A stretch of DNA of 64,000 bases from AWTP1-13 sp963770295. GTDB lineage: Bacteria; Pseudomonadota; Alphaproteobacteria; Rhizobiales; Hyphomicrobiaceae. The notes under the pieces were generated by a model. That model searched no databases and had not been told where the DNA came from. It worked only from the letters and a program-made list of their open reading frames with translations. Location: NCBI GenBank assembly GCA_963770295.1, contig CAVYPA010000009.1, positions 163,602-227,601 on the forward strand. Direction: 5' to 3'. The position numbers were made by a program, and so were the translations under genes. Positions 19,356-28,251 of the stretch are shown here, piece by piece (the first letter of the stretch is position 1; each line of letters begins with the position of its first letter).

Positions 19356-20702
19356 GTGGGCGAGGCTCCCAATCGGGACGGCACGGGCGCGGGCTTGCGC
19401 ACGCCCTCGACGCTCTCGCCCTCTCGCTTGCCGGGCTTGCTCGCACATTTCGTGCACGTCGAGCGCAATGAGATCGCCGGCCTGCTGTGGTCTTTTGCCT
19501 TCTTCTTTTTCGTCTTGTGCGCCTACTACATCATCCGTCCACTGCGCGATGAAATGGGCGTCAGCTTGGGACCGGGACGCCTGCAGTGGTTGTTCTCGGC
19601 GGTGTTCGTGGTGATGCTGGCCGCGGTACCGCTGTTCGGCTGGGTCGTCTCCTCGTTCGCGCGTCGGCGTATCGTCCCCATCGTCTACGGCTTCCTGATC
19701 GCCAACCTGTTGGGCTTCTGGGGGTTGTTTCATATCAGCGCGCACGGCGCCGTCATCGCCGGCGCCTTCTTCATTTGGGTCAGCGTCTTCAACCTATTCG
19801 TGGTCTCCCTGTTCTGGAGCCTGATGTCGGACCTCTACCGCAGCGAGCAGGCTACCCGGCTATACGGCTTCATTGCCGCCGGCGGCAGCACCGGCGCGCT
19901 CGCCGGGCCCCTGCTCACCCAAAGCCTGGTCGGCGTCGTCGGGCCGACCAACCTATTGCTGGTGTCGGCGGTGCTGCTGCTCGCCGCCACCCAGTCGGCC
20001 CTGGTGCTGCGCGGCCTATTCGCCCGGCACGGCGCGCGGCAAGGCGAAGATCGACCGCTGGGCAAGGGCCTGTTGGCCGGGGCCATCGCCGTGTGGAATT
20101 CGCCCTACCTGTTCCGCATTGCGCTTTGGATCTTGATCGCCAACCTGGTGTCGACGCTGTTCTACCTCGAGCAAGCGCGCATCGTCGGGGAAACCCTCGC
20201 CGACCGCACGCAACGGGTGCAGCTCTTTGCGCGCCTCGATCTGGCCGTCAGCATTGCCACCATCCTGGCCCAGGTGTTTTTGACCGCGCGCGTGCTGGCT
20301 CGCTTCGGCGTTGCCACGGCCATCGCCGTGCTGCCGACCTTCGCCGGCCTCGGCCTGCTCGGCCTGGCCCTGTCGCCGACGCTGGCGGTGATCGTCAGCA
20401 TTCTGGCCATTGAGCGGGCCTTGGCCTTCGCCATTAGCAATCCCGCCGTCAAGGTGCTCTATACCGTGCTCGAGCCGGAGCAGAAGTACAAGGCGCAGAA
20501 CTTCAACGACACGGTGGTCTTTCGCGCCGGCGACGCCGCCTCGGGCTGGATCTTCAACAGCCTGGCCAAGAGTTTGGGCCTGAGCCTCGGCGCCGTCGCC
20601 GCCCTCAGCCTGCCCCTAGCGCTGCTGTGGCTGGCGCTGAGCCTGCGACTGGGACGCCAGCACGCCGAGCGCACCGCCAAGGACCACTTGAAGGGCACTT
20701 GA
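19356..20702 (+). CDS. ATP/ADP-carrier-like (NTT/TLC) or MFS-type transporter
   Basis: 448-aa membrane protein with about 12 helices. The segment beginning VERNEIAGLLWSFAFFFF and the motif YYIIRPLRDEMG resemble the nucleotide transporter (TLC ATP/ADP carrier) superfamily, as does the helix-7 pattern with YLEQARIV and the late stretch NFNDTVVFRAGDAASGW. In free-living bacteria such homologues are usually annotated as MFS transporters of unknown cargo. GTG start just after the GST stop. A role in importing nucleotides is plausible but unproven; the key charged residues of true NTT carriers cannot be checked here. Confidence 0.75.
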   Translation: MGEAPNRDGTGAGLRTPSTLSPSRLPGLLAHFVHVERNEIAGLLWSFAFFFFVLCAYYIIRPLRDEMGVSLGPGRLQWLFSAVFVVMLAAVPLFGWVVSSFARRRIVPIVYGFLIANLLGFWGLFHISAHGAVIAGAFFIWVSVFNLFVVSLFWSLMSDLYRSEQATRLYGFIAAGGSTGALAGPLLTQSLVGVVGPTNLLLVSAVLLLAATQSALVLRGLFARHGARQGEDRPLGKGLLAGAIAVWNSPYLFRIALWILIANLVSTLFYLEQARIVGETLADRTQRVQLFARLDLAVSIATILAQVFLTARVLARFGVATAIAVLPTFAGLGLLGLALSPTLAVIVSILAIERALAFAISNPAVKVLYTVLEPEQKYKAQNFNDTVVFRAGDAASGWIFNSLAKSLGLSLGAVAALSLPLALLWLALSLRLGRQHAERTAKDHLKGT

Positions 20703-20732
20703 AGGGCAACCCTGGTTGTGCCGGGCCTCGCC

Positions 20733-21008
20733 TCAGTGCAGTTCGTAACAATAGACAACCTGGCGCGGGTTGCGCATGACGTCGATCAGGATCGAACATT
20801 GCACCAAATAGCTCTGGTTCTTGTTCTTGAACAGGATCAGCGACCGGTTCTCCCAAGCGGCAACGTAGCCGGCGACCTCCCAGCCGTCGGCGACGAGCTT
20901 CTCAATGGTGGGAGGCGGCTGGGGAGCCGCCTGGCCAGCCAAGAGCAGCACGGCCAGGCCGGCGCCGGCGAGCCGCATCGGCAGGGTGCAAATTGCCTCA
21001 ATGCGCAT
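20733..21008 (-). CDS. Small secreted protein, unknown function
   Basis: 91-aa exported protein. The signal peptide occupies roughly residues 1-30 (LAGAGLAVLLLAGQAAPQ). The mature part has the pattern IEKLVADGWEV, then FKNKNQSYLVQCSILID and a C-terminal VVYCYELH, with two cysteines that could form a disulfide. ATG at 21008 after GGGAG. Similar small proteins occur in alphaproteobacteria, but I know no function. It is followed upstream by another secreted-protein gene on the same strand with a 47-base gap. Confidence 0.7.
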   Translation of the reverse strand: MRIEAICTLPMRLAGAGLAVLLLAGQAAPQPPPTIEKLVADGWEVAGYVAAWENRSLILFKNKNQSYLVQCSILIDVMRNPRQVVYCYELH

Positions 21009-21055
21009 CGGCACAGCTCCCGCAGAAGTGGCAGCGCCGCCGCCGTGCGCGGCCC

Positions 21056-21709
21056 CTACATCGGCGGCGCCACCCCACCACGGCCGACATTGACCCGCCC
21101 GGCTTGCAAGGTGCCATCCGGTTGCTTGTTGGCCGCGGAAACGAAAATTTTTGCGCCAGGCTTGAGCTCGCCGACCTCGCCCGGCACGTAGAGGACGATG
21201 GGGATGCCAGCAGGGATGGCAATCTTCTTTTCACCGTCCTTGTACTTGAGGGTCACCGTCTGGCCGTCGCTCGCGGCGGCGGTTGCCTCGACGCTGCCGT
21301 TGGTCATGGTGCTCGAGGCCTGCAGATCCCAGCCGCGATGGCCGTCGCCGACGCCGCGCATGGATTCGGGAAAAATGTGCACCTCCAGGGCCTTCTGGCT
21401 GCCGTCAGCCTGCGGCATGCCGGCGACGCCGATGTAGGAGCCCGGTTTGATGTCGGCGGGCGTTGCCTGCACCAGGGCCACCACGGCAGCGTTGGGGGCA
21501 AGCTTCAGCTTCAAGTCGACGCCGTCGCGCGCCTTGACGACATAGGTGTCGCCTTCGACCTTTTCGATGGTTCCGCGGATACGAACCGGCGCGTCCTGGG
21601 CCGAGGCCCCGGAAACGGCCCCGGAAATGGCCATGCAAACGGCCATGGATAAGGCCACGCCGAGCCCGAGCGTCGTCGCCGTGAGCAGGCGCAAAAAATG
21701 TTGCAGCAT
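21056..21709 (-). CDS. Secreted DUF5666-like protein
   Basis: 217-aa exported protein. A long signal sequence (about residues 1-36, ending in GASAQ) precedes two small beta-barrel repeats of the OB-like type: VRIRGTIEKVEGDTYVVKARDG and VTLKYKDGEKKIAIPAG with GELKPGAKIFVSA. This resembles DUF5666 domains, often found next to metal or redox genes. I choose the ATG at 21709 because GGGAG lies seven bases upstream; the ATG at 21715 is too close to it. It is divergent from the cytochrome b/molybdoenzyme pair, which suggests a link. Confidence 0.75.
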   Translation of the reverse strand: MLQHFLRLLTATTLGLGVALSMAVCMAISGAVSGASAQDAPVRIRGTIEKVEGDTYVVKARDGVDLKLKLAPNAAVVALVQATPADIKPGSYIGVAGMPQADGSQKALEVHIFPESMRGVGDGHRGWDLQASSTMTNGSVEATAAASDGQTVTLKYKDGEKKIAIPAGIPIVLYVPGEVGELKPGAKIFVSAANKQPDGTLQAGRVNVGRGGVAPPM

Positions 21710-21882
21710 CGTCATTCTCCCGAATTCCGAACCGTACACATGCCAGATCAACGCTGCGACCCGAGAATTTAGTCCACTTGCACGAAACATTGATGAGGCG
21801 CACGCTTCCCCGCGAGGCACTATGCGTCAGCAAAAAGCGCAAGTAAGAAGCAGCCCAGGCTTCAGACAGAAGCGCAAACCTC

Positions 21883-22503
21883 ATGAGCATGTCTACGACT
21901 GAGACGACCAGCCGGGACCTCGGCCCGATCCATCCGCTCTACGTGCGGATCACGCATTGGATCAACGCCATCGCCGTCTTTATTATGCTCGGATCGGGCT
22001 GGCAGATCTACAATGCCTCGCCGCTCTTTGCCTTCGCCTTTCCGCCGAGCCTCACGCTTGGTGGCTGGCTCGCGGGGGGACTGCTTTGGCACTTCGCCGG
22101 CATGTGGCTGTTCCTCGCCAATGGCCTCCTCTACCTGGCGCTGGGACTGAAGAAAGCCCACTTCCGCCGCAAGTTCCTGCCGATCCGGGCCGCCGAGGTC
22201 GTGGGCGATCTCGGCGCCGCGCTCACGGGCCGGCTCAGTCATGCCGATCTCGCCGTCTACAATGCGGTGCAAAAGCTTTTCTACCTCGGCGTGCTCATTG
22301 CCGGCGTCGTCATCGTCGCATCGGGCCTCGCCCTGTGGAAACCGGTGCAGTTCAAGGAGCTGGCAGCCCTGTGCGGTGGCTACGAGGGTGCCCGGCTCGT
22401 GCATTTTTTTGCCATGGCCAGCATCGTGCTGTTCCTCGTTATCCATGTGTTGATGGCGGTGCTGGTACCGCGCAGCCTGCGCGCCATGATCCGTGGTCGT
22501 TAA
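21883..22503 (+). CDS. Cytochrome b (b561/FdnI-like) membrane subunit
   Basis: 206-aa inner-membrane di-heme cytochrome b with four main helices. Candidate heme-ligand histidines lie in RITHWINAIAVFIMLGSG, LLWHFAGMWLF, GARLVHFFAMA and VIHVLMAVL. The gene is 11 bases before a Tat-exported molybdenum enzyme, so it most likely passes quinol electrons to, or takes them from, that enzyme, as MsrQ does for MsrP or as the thiosulfate/formate reductase cytochrome subunits do. Promoter expected in the 173-base divergent gap. Confidence 0.88.
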   Translation: MSMSTTETTSRDLGPIHPLYVRITHWINAIAVFIMLGSGWQIYNASPLFAFAFPPSLTLGGWLAGGLLWHFAGMWLFLANGLLYLALGLKKAHFRRKFLPIRAAEVVGDLGAALTGRLSHADLAVYNAVQKLFYLGVLIAGVVIVASGLALWKPVQFKELAALCGGYEGARLVHFFAMASIVLFLVIHVLMAVLVPRSLRAMIRGR

Positions 22504-22514
22504 GGGAGCGATTG

Positions 22515-23291
22515 ATGCGCCAAGCTCGCAAGCGTGTTGCAGGGGTCGATGTCCAGCTCCTCATCAACGACGCCGCGAGGCTGCTGCCCGATCCCTCGCG
22601 GCGGCGGTTTCTGCGTCAGGTCGGCAGCCTGGGTGCCCTTGCCATGCTCACGGGCTGCGATATCACCGACGCGCCGTCGGCTGAAAAAGCCCTGCGCAAA
22701 ATTTCCGAGTTCAACGACTGGGTGCAGGCGCGCCTATTCAACCCCAACCGACTGGCGACCAGCTACCCTGATAGTGCCGTGACGCGACCGTTCCCCTTCA
22801 ATGCCTACTATGCCGAAACGGAAGCCCCCGATGTCGACGAGGAGCGCTATCGGCTGATCCTCGATGGCCTCATCGCCAACAAGCAGGCGTGGACCTTGCC
22901 GCAGCTCGCGGACCTGCCCCAACAGACGCAGATCACCCGCCTCGTCTGCGTGGAGGGCTGGAGTGCCATCGGCAAATGGACCGGCGTGCCTCTGCGCAGC
23001 TTCCTTGCACGGATCGGCGCCGATCTCACCGCCAAGTACGTGCACTTCGTGTGTGCCGAAGGCTATTCCAGCTCCATCGATATGCCCACCGCGTTGCATC
23101 CGCAGACGCAGATGACGCTGGCCTTCGACGGTGAGACGCTGCCAACGCGGCTCGGATTTCCCATGCGCATCCGCATCCCGACCAAGCTCGGCTTCAAGAA
23201 CCCCAAGCACGTGATCGGCATGACCGTCCTCAACAATTATACCGGGGGCTATTGGGAGGACCAGGGCTACAACTGGTTCAGCGGGCTTTGA
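22515..23291 (+). CDS. Tat-exported molybdopterin oxidoreductase (sulfite oxidase/YedY fold)
   Basis: 258-aa periplasmic Mo enzyme. Twin-arginine signal with SRRRFLRQVG (residues 28-37) and a lipobox-like LTGC. The sulfite-oxidase fold is shown by LVCVEGWSAIGKWTG, where C145 is the expected Mo ligand, then YVHFVCAEGYSSS and the C-terminal KLGFKNPKHVIGMTV. The dimerisation domain of eukaryotic sulfite oxidase is absent, as in YedY/MsrP. Paired with the cytochrome b gene just upstream. Substrate may be a sulfoxide, sulfite or another oxyanion. Confidence 0.9.
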   Translation: MRQARKRVAGVDVQLLINDAARLLPDPSRRRFLRQVGSLGALAMLTGCDITDAPSAEKALRKISEFNDWVQARLFNPNRLATSYPDSAVTRPFPFNAYYAETEAPDVDEERYRLILDGLIANKQAWTLPQLADLPQQTQITRLVCVEGWSAIGKWTGVPLRSFLARIGADLTAKYVHFVCAEGYSSSIDMPTALHPQTQMTLAFDGETLPTRLGFPMRIRIPTKLGFKNPKHVIGMTVLNNYTGGYWEDQGYNWFSGL

Positions 23292-23444
23292 TGCCGCACC
23301 ACGCGGGCCCGGGCCGCAAGCGTCGGGACGCCAGCCCTGGGCGGGCGTGGGCTGCGGCCCGCGCGCAAATTTCACATTGCCGAAGCCGCCGCGGCGCTGT
23401 GAAGGTGTCGCCTCTTGCCTCCCTCACACAGGAGCCGATGCGCC

Positions 23445-24563
23445 GTGCCCAATTTATTCGACCCCCTCAAGCTGGGACCGCTCACCCTACCCAATCGCAT
23501 TGCCGTCTCGCCGATGTGTCAATATTCGGCCGAGGACGGCAGCGCAACCGATTGGCATCTGCAGCACTTGATGCAGTTCGCCATTGCGCGCGCCGGCATG
23601 GTGGTGGTGGAAGCCACGGCCGTTGAGCGCGTCGGCCGGATCACGCACAAATGCCTCGGCATCTATTCCGACGCCAATGAGGCGGCACTCGCCCGCGTGC
23701 TCAAGGCGGCGAAGGCGGTCGCCGCGCCGGGCACCTGCTTTGCCATCCAGCTCGCCCATGCCGGTCGCAAGGCCTCGGTCCAACCTCCCTTCGAGGGCGC
23801 CCAGCCGCTCAAATCCGGCGAACATCCCTGGGTCACGCTGGCGCCCTCGGCAATCCCCTTCAGTGCCGACTGGCATACACCGCAGGCGCTCGATGCCGCA
23901 GGTCTCGAACGCACCCTTGCCGGCTTTCTACAGGCGGCAGAACGATCCGTCCGCGTCGGCTTCGATGCCATTGAGCTCCACGCCGCGCACGGCTACCTGC
24001 TGCATCAGTTCCTGTCGCCGCTCGCCAACCAACGCACCGATGCCTTCGGCGGCAGCCTCGAAAACCGCATGCGGTTTCCGTTGCAGGCGGCCGCCGCCCT
24101 GCGTGCCGTGGTGCCGCGTTCGATCGCGCTAGGAGCGCGGATCAGCGGCAGCGACTGGGCCGACGGTGGGTTCGGTATCGAGGAGGCGACGACCTTTGCC
24201 CGCGCCCTCAAGTCGCACGGCTATGACTACGTGTGTGTTTCGAGCGGCAACGTCGTGCCCAGCAAAATCCCGTTTGCGCCGAGCTTCCAGGTACCGCTGG
24301 CACAGGCGATACGCACCGGCTCTGAACTCGTGACGCGCGCCGTCGGCATGATCATCGAGCCGGCACAGGCCCAGGACATCGTCGGCTCCGGAAAAGCGGA
24401 CATGGTGGCCTTAGCGCGCGCCTTCCTCGACGATCCGCGCTGGGTCTGGCATGCCGCCGAGCGGCTCGGGGCCGCGATTTCCTATCCGCCGCAGTATGCC
24501 CGCGTGGCTCCTGCCGTGTGGCCCGGCGCGGCGCAGCGCGCCACGCCGGCGCGCGCCTCCTGA
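23445..24563 (+). CDS. NADH:flavin oxidoreductase, Old Yellow Enzyme family (YqjM/XenA-like)
   Basis: 372-aa FMN ene-reductase reducing activated C=C bonds or nitro groups. Thermophilic-like OYE residues are present: the redox cysteine in PMCQYSAEDG, the substrate-binding His pair in ELHAAHGYLLHQFLSP, and FGGSLENRMRF. GTG start at 23445 with GGAG ten bases upstream; an ATG at 23438 is out of frame. This is an intact paralogue of the broken gene at 1176-2373. It follows the molybdoenzyme with a 153-base gap. Confidence 0.92.
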   Translation: MPNLFDPLKLGPLTLPNRIAVSPMCQYSAEDGSATDWHLQHLMQFAIARAGMVVVEATAVERVGRITHKCLGIYSDANEAALARVLKAAKAVAAPGTCFAIQLAHAGRKASVQPPFEGAQPLKSGEHPWVTLAPSAIPFSADWHTPQALDAAGLERTLAGFLQAAERSVRVGFDAIELHAAHGYLLHQFLSPLANQRTDAFGGSLENRMRFPLQAAAALRAVVPRSIALGARISGSDWADGGFGIEEATTFARALKSHGYDYVCVSSGNVVPSKIPFAPSFQVPLAQAIRTGSELVTRAVGMIIEPAQAQDIVGSGKADMVALARAFLDDPRWVWHAAERLGAAISYPPQYARVAPAVWPGAAQRATPARAS

Positions 24564-24570
24564 GGCCTCC

Positions 24571-25188
24571 TCAAGGCGCCGGCGGGGCCTGGAAGGCCGG
24601 GGCGTCTTGCTCGGGGACGACGCCGGGCCGCACCAGCGTCGGCCCGGAAGTCAGCTTCGGCGATGACGATGACGGCTTGGCAGCGGCGGCCGTGGCGGCG
24701 GCGGTCCGCTGGCGTTGCGTGGCCGAGGCAAAGCAGCGGTCGAGATTGCCGCAGCGGGCGCGGCCGGAGGGATGCGTCGGCGTCGGCGGCGCGTCGTTGA
24801 ACGAGGCGCAAACCTGCGTCAGACCCTTGCGATCAAGCCAGCCTTCGCGCACGCCCTCGCCAACGGCCCAGCAGTCGGCCTTCAACTCGTTGCCGCCGAC
24901 ATGGTGGTGCCCGCACTCGTGGTAGAAGACAAACAGGCGCACCGTCTGCGGCTGCCGGGTCAGCAGGCGCGGGTTCATGACCAACACGCCCGGCGAGGCG
25001 ATCCCGAGGTTGGGGAGTCGGTTGTCGAGCACGTTGCGCACCGAGCCGCACTTGAGCGCGCGCCCGGCCATGGTGATGGCCCCGTCGCGTTGCAGACTTA
25101 CCGGTTCAGCCGATTGCGCCGAAGCGCATTGCAAACCCAAAATCCAAAGCACGGCTGCAACAGCCGAGAGCCTACGCTCAACCCGCAT
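24571..25188 (-). CDS. Secreted protein with an HExxH metallopeptidase-like motif
   Basis: 205-aa exported protein with a signal peptide (residues 1-25, ASAQ). The core has FYHECGHH (residues 88-95): H90, E91 and H94 form HExxH, and NELKADCWAV (residues 100-109) follows ten bases later in the position where gluzincins place a third ligand or an ExxxD. An Ala/Ser/Pro-rich tail ends the protein. This looks like a small zinc peptidase or a peptidase-fold protein of unknown target. ATG after GGGAAATCG. Converges with the OYE gene. Confidence 0.7.
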   Translation of the reverse strand: MRVERRLSAVAAVLWILGLQCASAQSAEPVSLQRDGAITMAGRALKCGSVRNVLDNRLPNLGIASPGVLVMNPRLLTRQPQTVRLFVFYHECGHHHVGGNELKADCWAVGEGVREGWLDRKGLTQVCASFNDAPPTPTHPSGRARCGNLDRCFASATQRQRTAAATAAAAKPSSSSPKLTSGPTLVRPGVVPEQDAPAFQAPPAP

Positions 25189-25307
25189 GTGCGATTTCCC
25201 TCGCGTTCCCCAAAACTAGCGCGCGCCCCAAGCACGCTCGCGCGACCCCCGCGCCCGGCCATTGGCCATGCGCATCTTGCTAAAATTGCGGCAGCTCGAC
25301 CTTGGCT

Positions 25308-26507
25308 TCAAGCCTCAACTGGCAAGCGCCGGCTGCTGGCCATCGTCAAACGGTGGAAAAGCCAAATGCCCGGCACGCAGGCAAAAAGCAAAAGCGCGCC
25401 CAAGTCGATGGCCGCCGCCGCGCTGCCCCGCAGGGCCGCGAGCCAGCCGCCAAGCGCCGGCCCCACCACCATGGCGGCGTAAAAAACACTAAAGAACGCG
25501 CCCATGCCGATCGCCCGCGAAGGCCGCCGCAACACGCGCGAGGGCAGGCTCATGATCGGCCCCGCCGGCAAACCGGCGACCAGGCCGAGCACGGGGTAGA
25601 GGACAACCAGATCCGGCTTCCGGCTGGCCAGCAACAACAGCACGCCCGCGGCCAGACAGCCCGCAATGATAAAAACCGCATGATATCTCAGGCGGTCGGC
25701 CAGAAAGCCGCCGAGCGGCACGGAGACGATGGCGAGCCACAGCACTAAGCTGACAGCCGATCCAGCGCTTGTGATGGGCCAGCCATGCTCGACCAGCAAC
25801 GAGGGGGAGAAGGCAAACACCATCGCCAACCCGGCATTGTAGAGGCCCCAGATGCTGCCGGCGACGATCGCCGCCTTGAGGGCCGCGCGCTCAGGCACCA
25901 AAGTCTCTTCGACTGCAACCTCGTTCGGGCGCGCTTGGGCCGTGTAGCGTTGCGCCAGCACCACCAAGCCCAAGAGCACGAGCAGGGCAGAAAACAAGTA
26001 TGCCGCCTTTAGCCCTTGCATCTCCGCGATCGGCGGCAAGACCACGAGGGCGACGGCAATCCCGACCGGCCAGGAATTCACGAACACGGCCATGGCGGTG
26101 GCGATTTCGCGGCCGGCGAACCAGTCGGTTATCATTTTCGACATCAAGACGTTGAGCAGCACGCCGCCAGTGCCCGCCACCAGACGCCCCACGATCTGGC
26201 CGGGCCAGCTCGGCACAAAAGCCATGATGGCGCCGCCCACGACCATCAACGCCAAACCGGCAAGCACGACCGGCCGATCGCCGAAACGCCGCCCGATGCC
26301 GCCCCCGGGATAGGCGAGCGCCATGCCCGGCGCCAGATAGAGGCCGAACAGCACACCAATGTCCGCCAGCGTCAGCCCCATGTCGCGCGCAATCAGCGGG
26401 GCGACCGCGGCCACGCTCTGATACTGGAACCCCATGGTCGCCCGCACGGCAAACAAGAGGGCAAGCACGCTCCAGCGGCCAGCAATCAATGGAAATCTCC
26501 GCCCCAA
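25308..26507 (-). CDS. Major facilitator superfamily transporter
   Basis: About 400 aa with 12 predicted helices starting at WSVLALLFAVRATMGFQYQ. The loop-2 motif GGGIGRRFGDRPVVLAG and a symmetric second half (GGFLADRLRYH) are typical of MFS carriers of the nitrate/cyanate group. The start is uncertain: family-like sequence begins at GRRFPLIAGRW, so I use the TTG at 26507; a GTG at 26570 or ATG at 26585 are possible, and none has a good ribosome site. No neighbour reveals the substrate. Confidence 0.82.
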   Translation of the reverse strand: MGRRFPLIAGRWSVLALLFAVRATMGFQYQSVAAVAPLIARDMGLTLADIGVLFGLYLAPGMALAYPGGGIGRRFGDRPVVLAGLALMVVGGAIMAFVPSWPGQIVGRLVAGTGGVLLNVLMSKMITDWFAGREIATAMAVFVNSWPVGIAVALVVLPPIAEMQGLKAAYLFSALLVLLGLVVLAQRYTAQARPNEVAVEETLVPERAALKAAIVAGSIWGLYNAGLAMVFAFSPSLLVEHGWPITSAGSAVSLVLWLAIVSVPLGGFLADRLRYHAVFIIAGCLAAGVLLLLASRKPDLVVLYPVLGLVAGLPAGPIMSLPSRVLRRPSRAIGMGAFFSVFYAAMVVGPALGGWLAALRGSAAAAIDLGALLLFACVPGIWLFHRLTMASSRRLPVEA

Positions 26508-26585
26508 GCAATGATTGGTCGAACGGTCGGTAGCACGAACCTGCAAGTAAGGGCTTATTTCGATTCTCACATGTGGCCAGAGCAT

Positions 26586-27450
26586 GGCGCCGAATGTATC
26601 ACCGCGGCAACGACAAAAAGTGCTGTCTCCCGGTCCGGAGCCGCTGCCAACGCCCGTGGCCCCGATCGGGCCGGCCGGCCGCGATGCGTTCGGTCCCTCG
26701 CCCTGCCGGGGACTGACGGCAGCGACGCCAAAGCGGGCGGCCGCCTTACCAGCAAGCCGACGCGGGGACCCGCCGGCCCGAGGGCTCGCTGGGCAAGGCC
26801 ACCTCGAGGCGGGCGGTGGTGGGCCCGCGAGGTGGCCATCCGCCCTCCGCATGATGTTGAGGCTCTGCTTGCGCTTAGCCCTATCCTTTTGGCCAGTCCT
26901 TTGGCCCCTCCTTACGCGAGCTCGGGGCGTTCGAAGATGCCTTGCGCGGGCTCAGGCGCAGCAACGAGCCTGTGCCCGATCACGTATCAATGGGAAGGCG
27001 GCTTACGCCTTGGACCGCTTTCTGCACGCACGACCGGGCCCAAGCCTGGCAGGCCTTCGGCGTGCGCTTCAAATGTCCCGACGCTGGTCCTAACCTCATC
27101 CTGACGCGCGGACGGCAGCAACGATCAAGCGCGGCCGCAACGCCGTGCCGCCAAGCGCTGCAACGTCGAGCCCCAACATAGGGCGCCGGCGGCCGTGGCC
27201 GAAAGGCTCAAGCTCAACGAGCACCGATCGGCCGACGCGCCGCCCGCTTGCAGGCGGTCAATGCCACGCTTTGGACCATCGCGGCTGAATTCGAGACTGC
27301 GAGCGGCGCGGCGCTGACCGAGGCAAAGGCCTACGACGCCGCTTGCTGCCCTGGCCGCGCCACCGCCACGCCGGCAGGGCGCCGCGATGCCGCCGGCGAG
27401 GGAGAGCCCCTGCGCCTTGAGGGTTTTGCCCGCAGGTGCGAGGCGACAGT
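26586..27450. other. Long stretch without a recognisable gene
   Basis: About 865 bases between the MFS transporter and the dioxygenase. Frames on both strands are Arg/Pro/Ala-rich and match no family that I know. It contains the 10-bp inverted repeat at 26797-26837. The piece around 26980-27110 has more balanced codons and could be an old gene remnant, but I cannot name it. Confidence 0.5.
26797..26837. repeat. Perfect 10-bp inverted repeat
   Basis: GGCCACCTCG (26797-26806) and CGAGGTGGCC (26828-26837) form a perfect stem around a 21-nt GC-rich loop. No T-tract follows, so it is not a standard terminator. It could be a protein-binding site or a structured RNA element. Confidence 0.45.
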
Positions 27451-28251
27451 TTATTCCGCCGCCTGCCGATATTTGCGGGCGAACTTGAGGAGGGCATCGT
27501 CGGCGCAAGCCTCGATCGGCGCAAAGTCGCGATGCGCAATGAATTCCGGGCGATTGAATTTGGTGATGTGGTTGGAAACCGCACACAGCGTCAGATACAC
27601 GATCTTGCGCGGGTAGGGCGTGATGTTGGGCGGGGAAGCGTGGGCGAGATTGCCGTGGAACATCAGCACGGTTCCGGGCTTGCCGGTCGGGGCGACGATG
27701 CCGCCGTCCTCCACAAGCTTGGTCACCATGGCCTTGTCGAGCGTCCAGAGCGGATAGCTGGTGGTGGCCTTGTCGTGCCCGGCCTCAAGCGTGCCGCGCT
27801 TGTGGCTCTTGGGAATGAACATCAGTGGCCCGTTGTAGGGCATGACTTCATCGAGGAAGACCGAGATGTTCATGGCGCGCGCCTCCGGCATGCCGTCGTC
27901 GCGCTTCCAGGTGCCGTAGTCCTGATGCCACTGCCAGACCTCACCATCGAAGGCCGCCTTGGCGTTGATTTTGAATTGGTGCATGTAGACCGGTTCGCCG
28001 AAGAACTGCTCGAGCGGCTTGATGAGGCGGGGGTGGCGCCCGAGAATGGCGAAGCCCTTGTTGTAGGTGTGGGCCGCAAAGGCCGTGCGCGGCGCTCCCG
28101 ACTTTTCGCGCCAGACTTCCTGCCGGTCGCTGTCGAAAATGCCCTCGGCCTCGGAACGCAAGACCGCAATCTCCTCGCCGGAAAAACAATTGGGGAGCAC
28201 GAGGTAGCCGAGCTCGTTGAAATCCTTGAGCTGTTGCGGTGTGAGCTGCAT
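27451..28251 (-). CDS. Phytanoyl-CoA dioxygenase family protein (EctD-like)
   Basis: 266-aa Fe(II)/2-oxoglutarate dioxygenase. Iron ligands are H109 and D111 in WHQDYGTW and H204 in NLAHASPPN; R215 likely holds 2-oxoglutarate. The neighbourhood of the active site (YMHQFKIN, DDGMPEARAM, YNGPLMFIPKSH) is close in pattern to ectoine hydroxylase EctD, but no ect genes are nearby, so a different hydroxylation substrate is likely. ATG at 28251 follows AGGAGCGGGTC. Single gene. Confidence 0.88.
   Translation of the reverse strand: MQLTPQQLKDFNELGYLVLPNCFSGEEIAVLRSEAEGIFDSDRQEVWREKSGAPRTAFAAHTYNKGFAILGRHPRLIKPLEQFFGEPVYMHQFKINAKAAFDGEVWQWHQDYGTWKRDDGMPEARAMNISVFLDEVMPYNGPLMFIPKSHKRGTLEAGHDKATTSYPLWTLDKAMVTKLVEDGGIVAPTGKPGTVLMFHGNLAHASPPNITPYPRKIVYLTLCAVSNHITKFNRPEFIAHRDFAPIEACADDALLKFARKYRQAAE

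Noticed and set aside
23310..23360. GC-rich dyad after the molybdoenzyme as a terminator
   Set aside because: The arms (GGGCCGCA and TGCGGCCC) are about 30 bases apart and no T-run follows.
26016..27104. 362-residue open frame opposite the MFS gene
   Set aside because: Begins inside the MFS coding region on the other strand and becomes Pro/Arg-rich afterwards.
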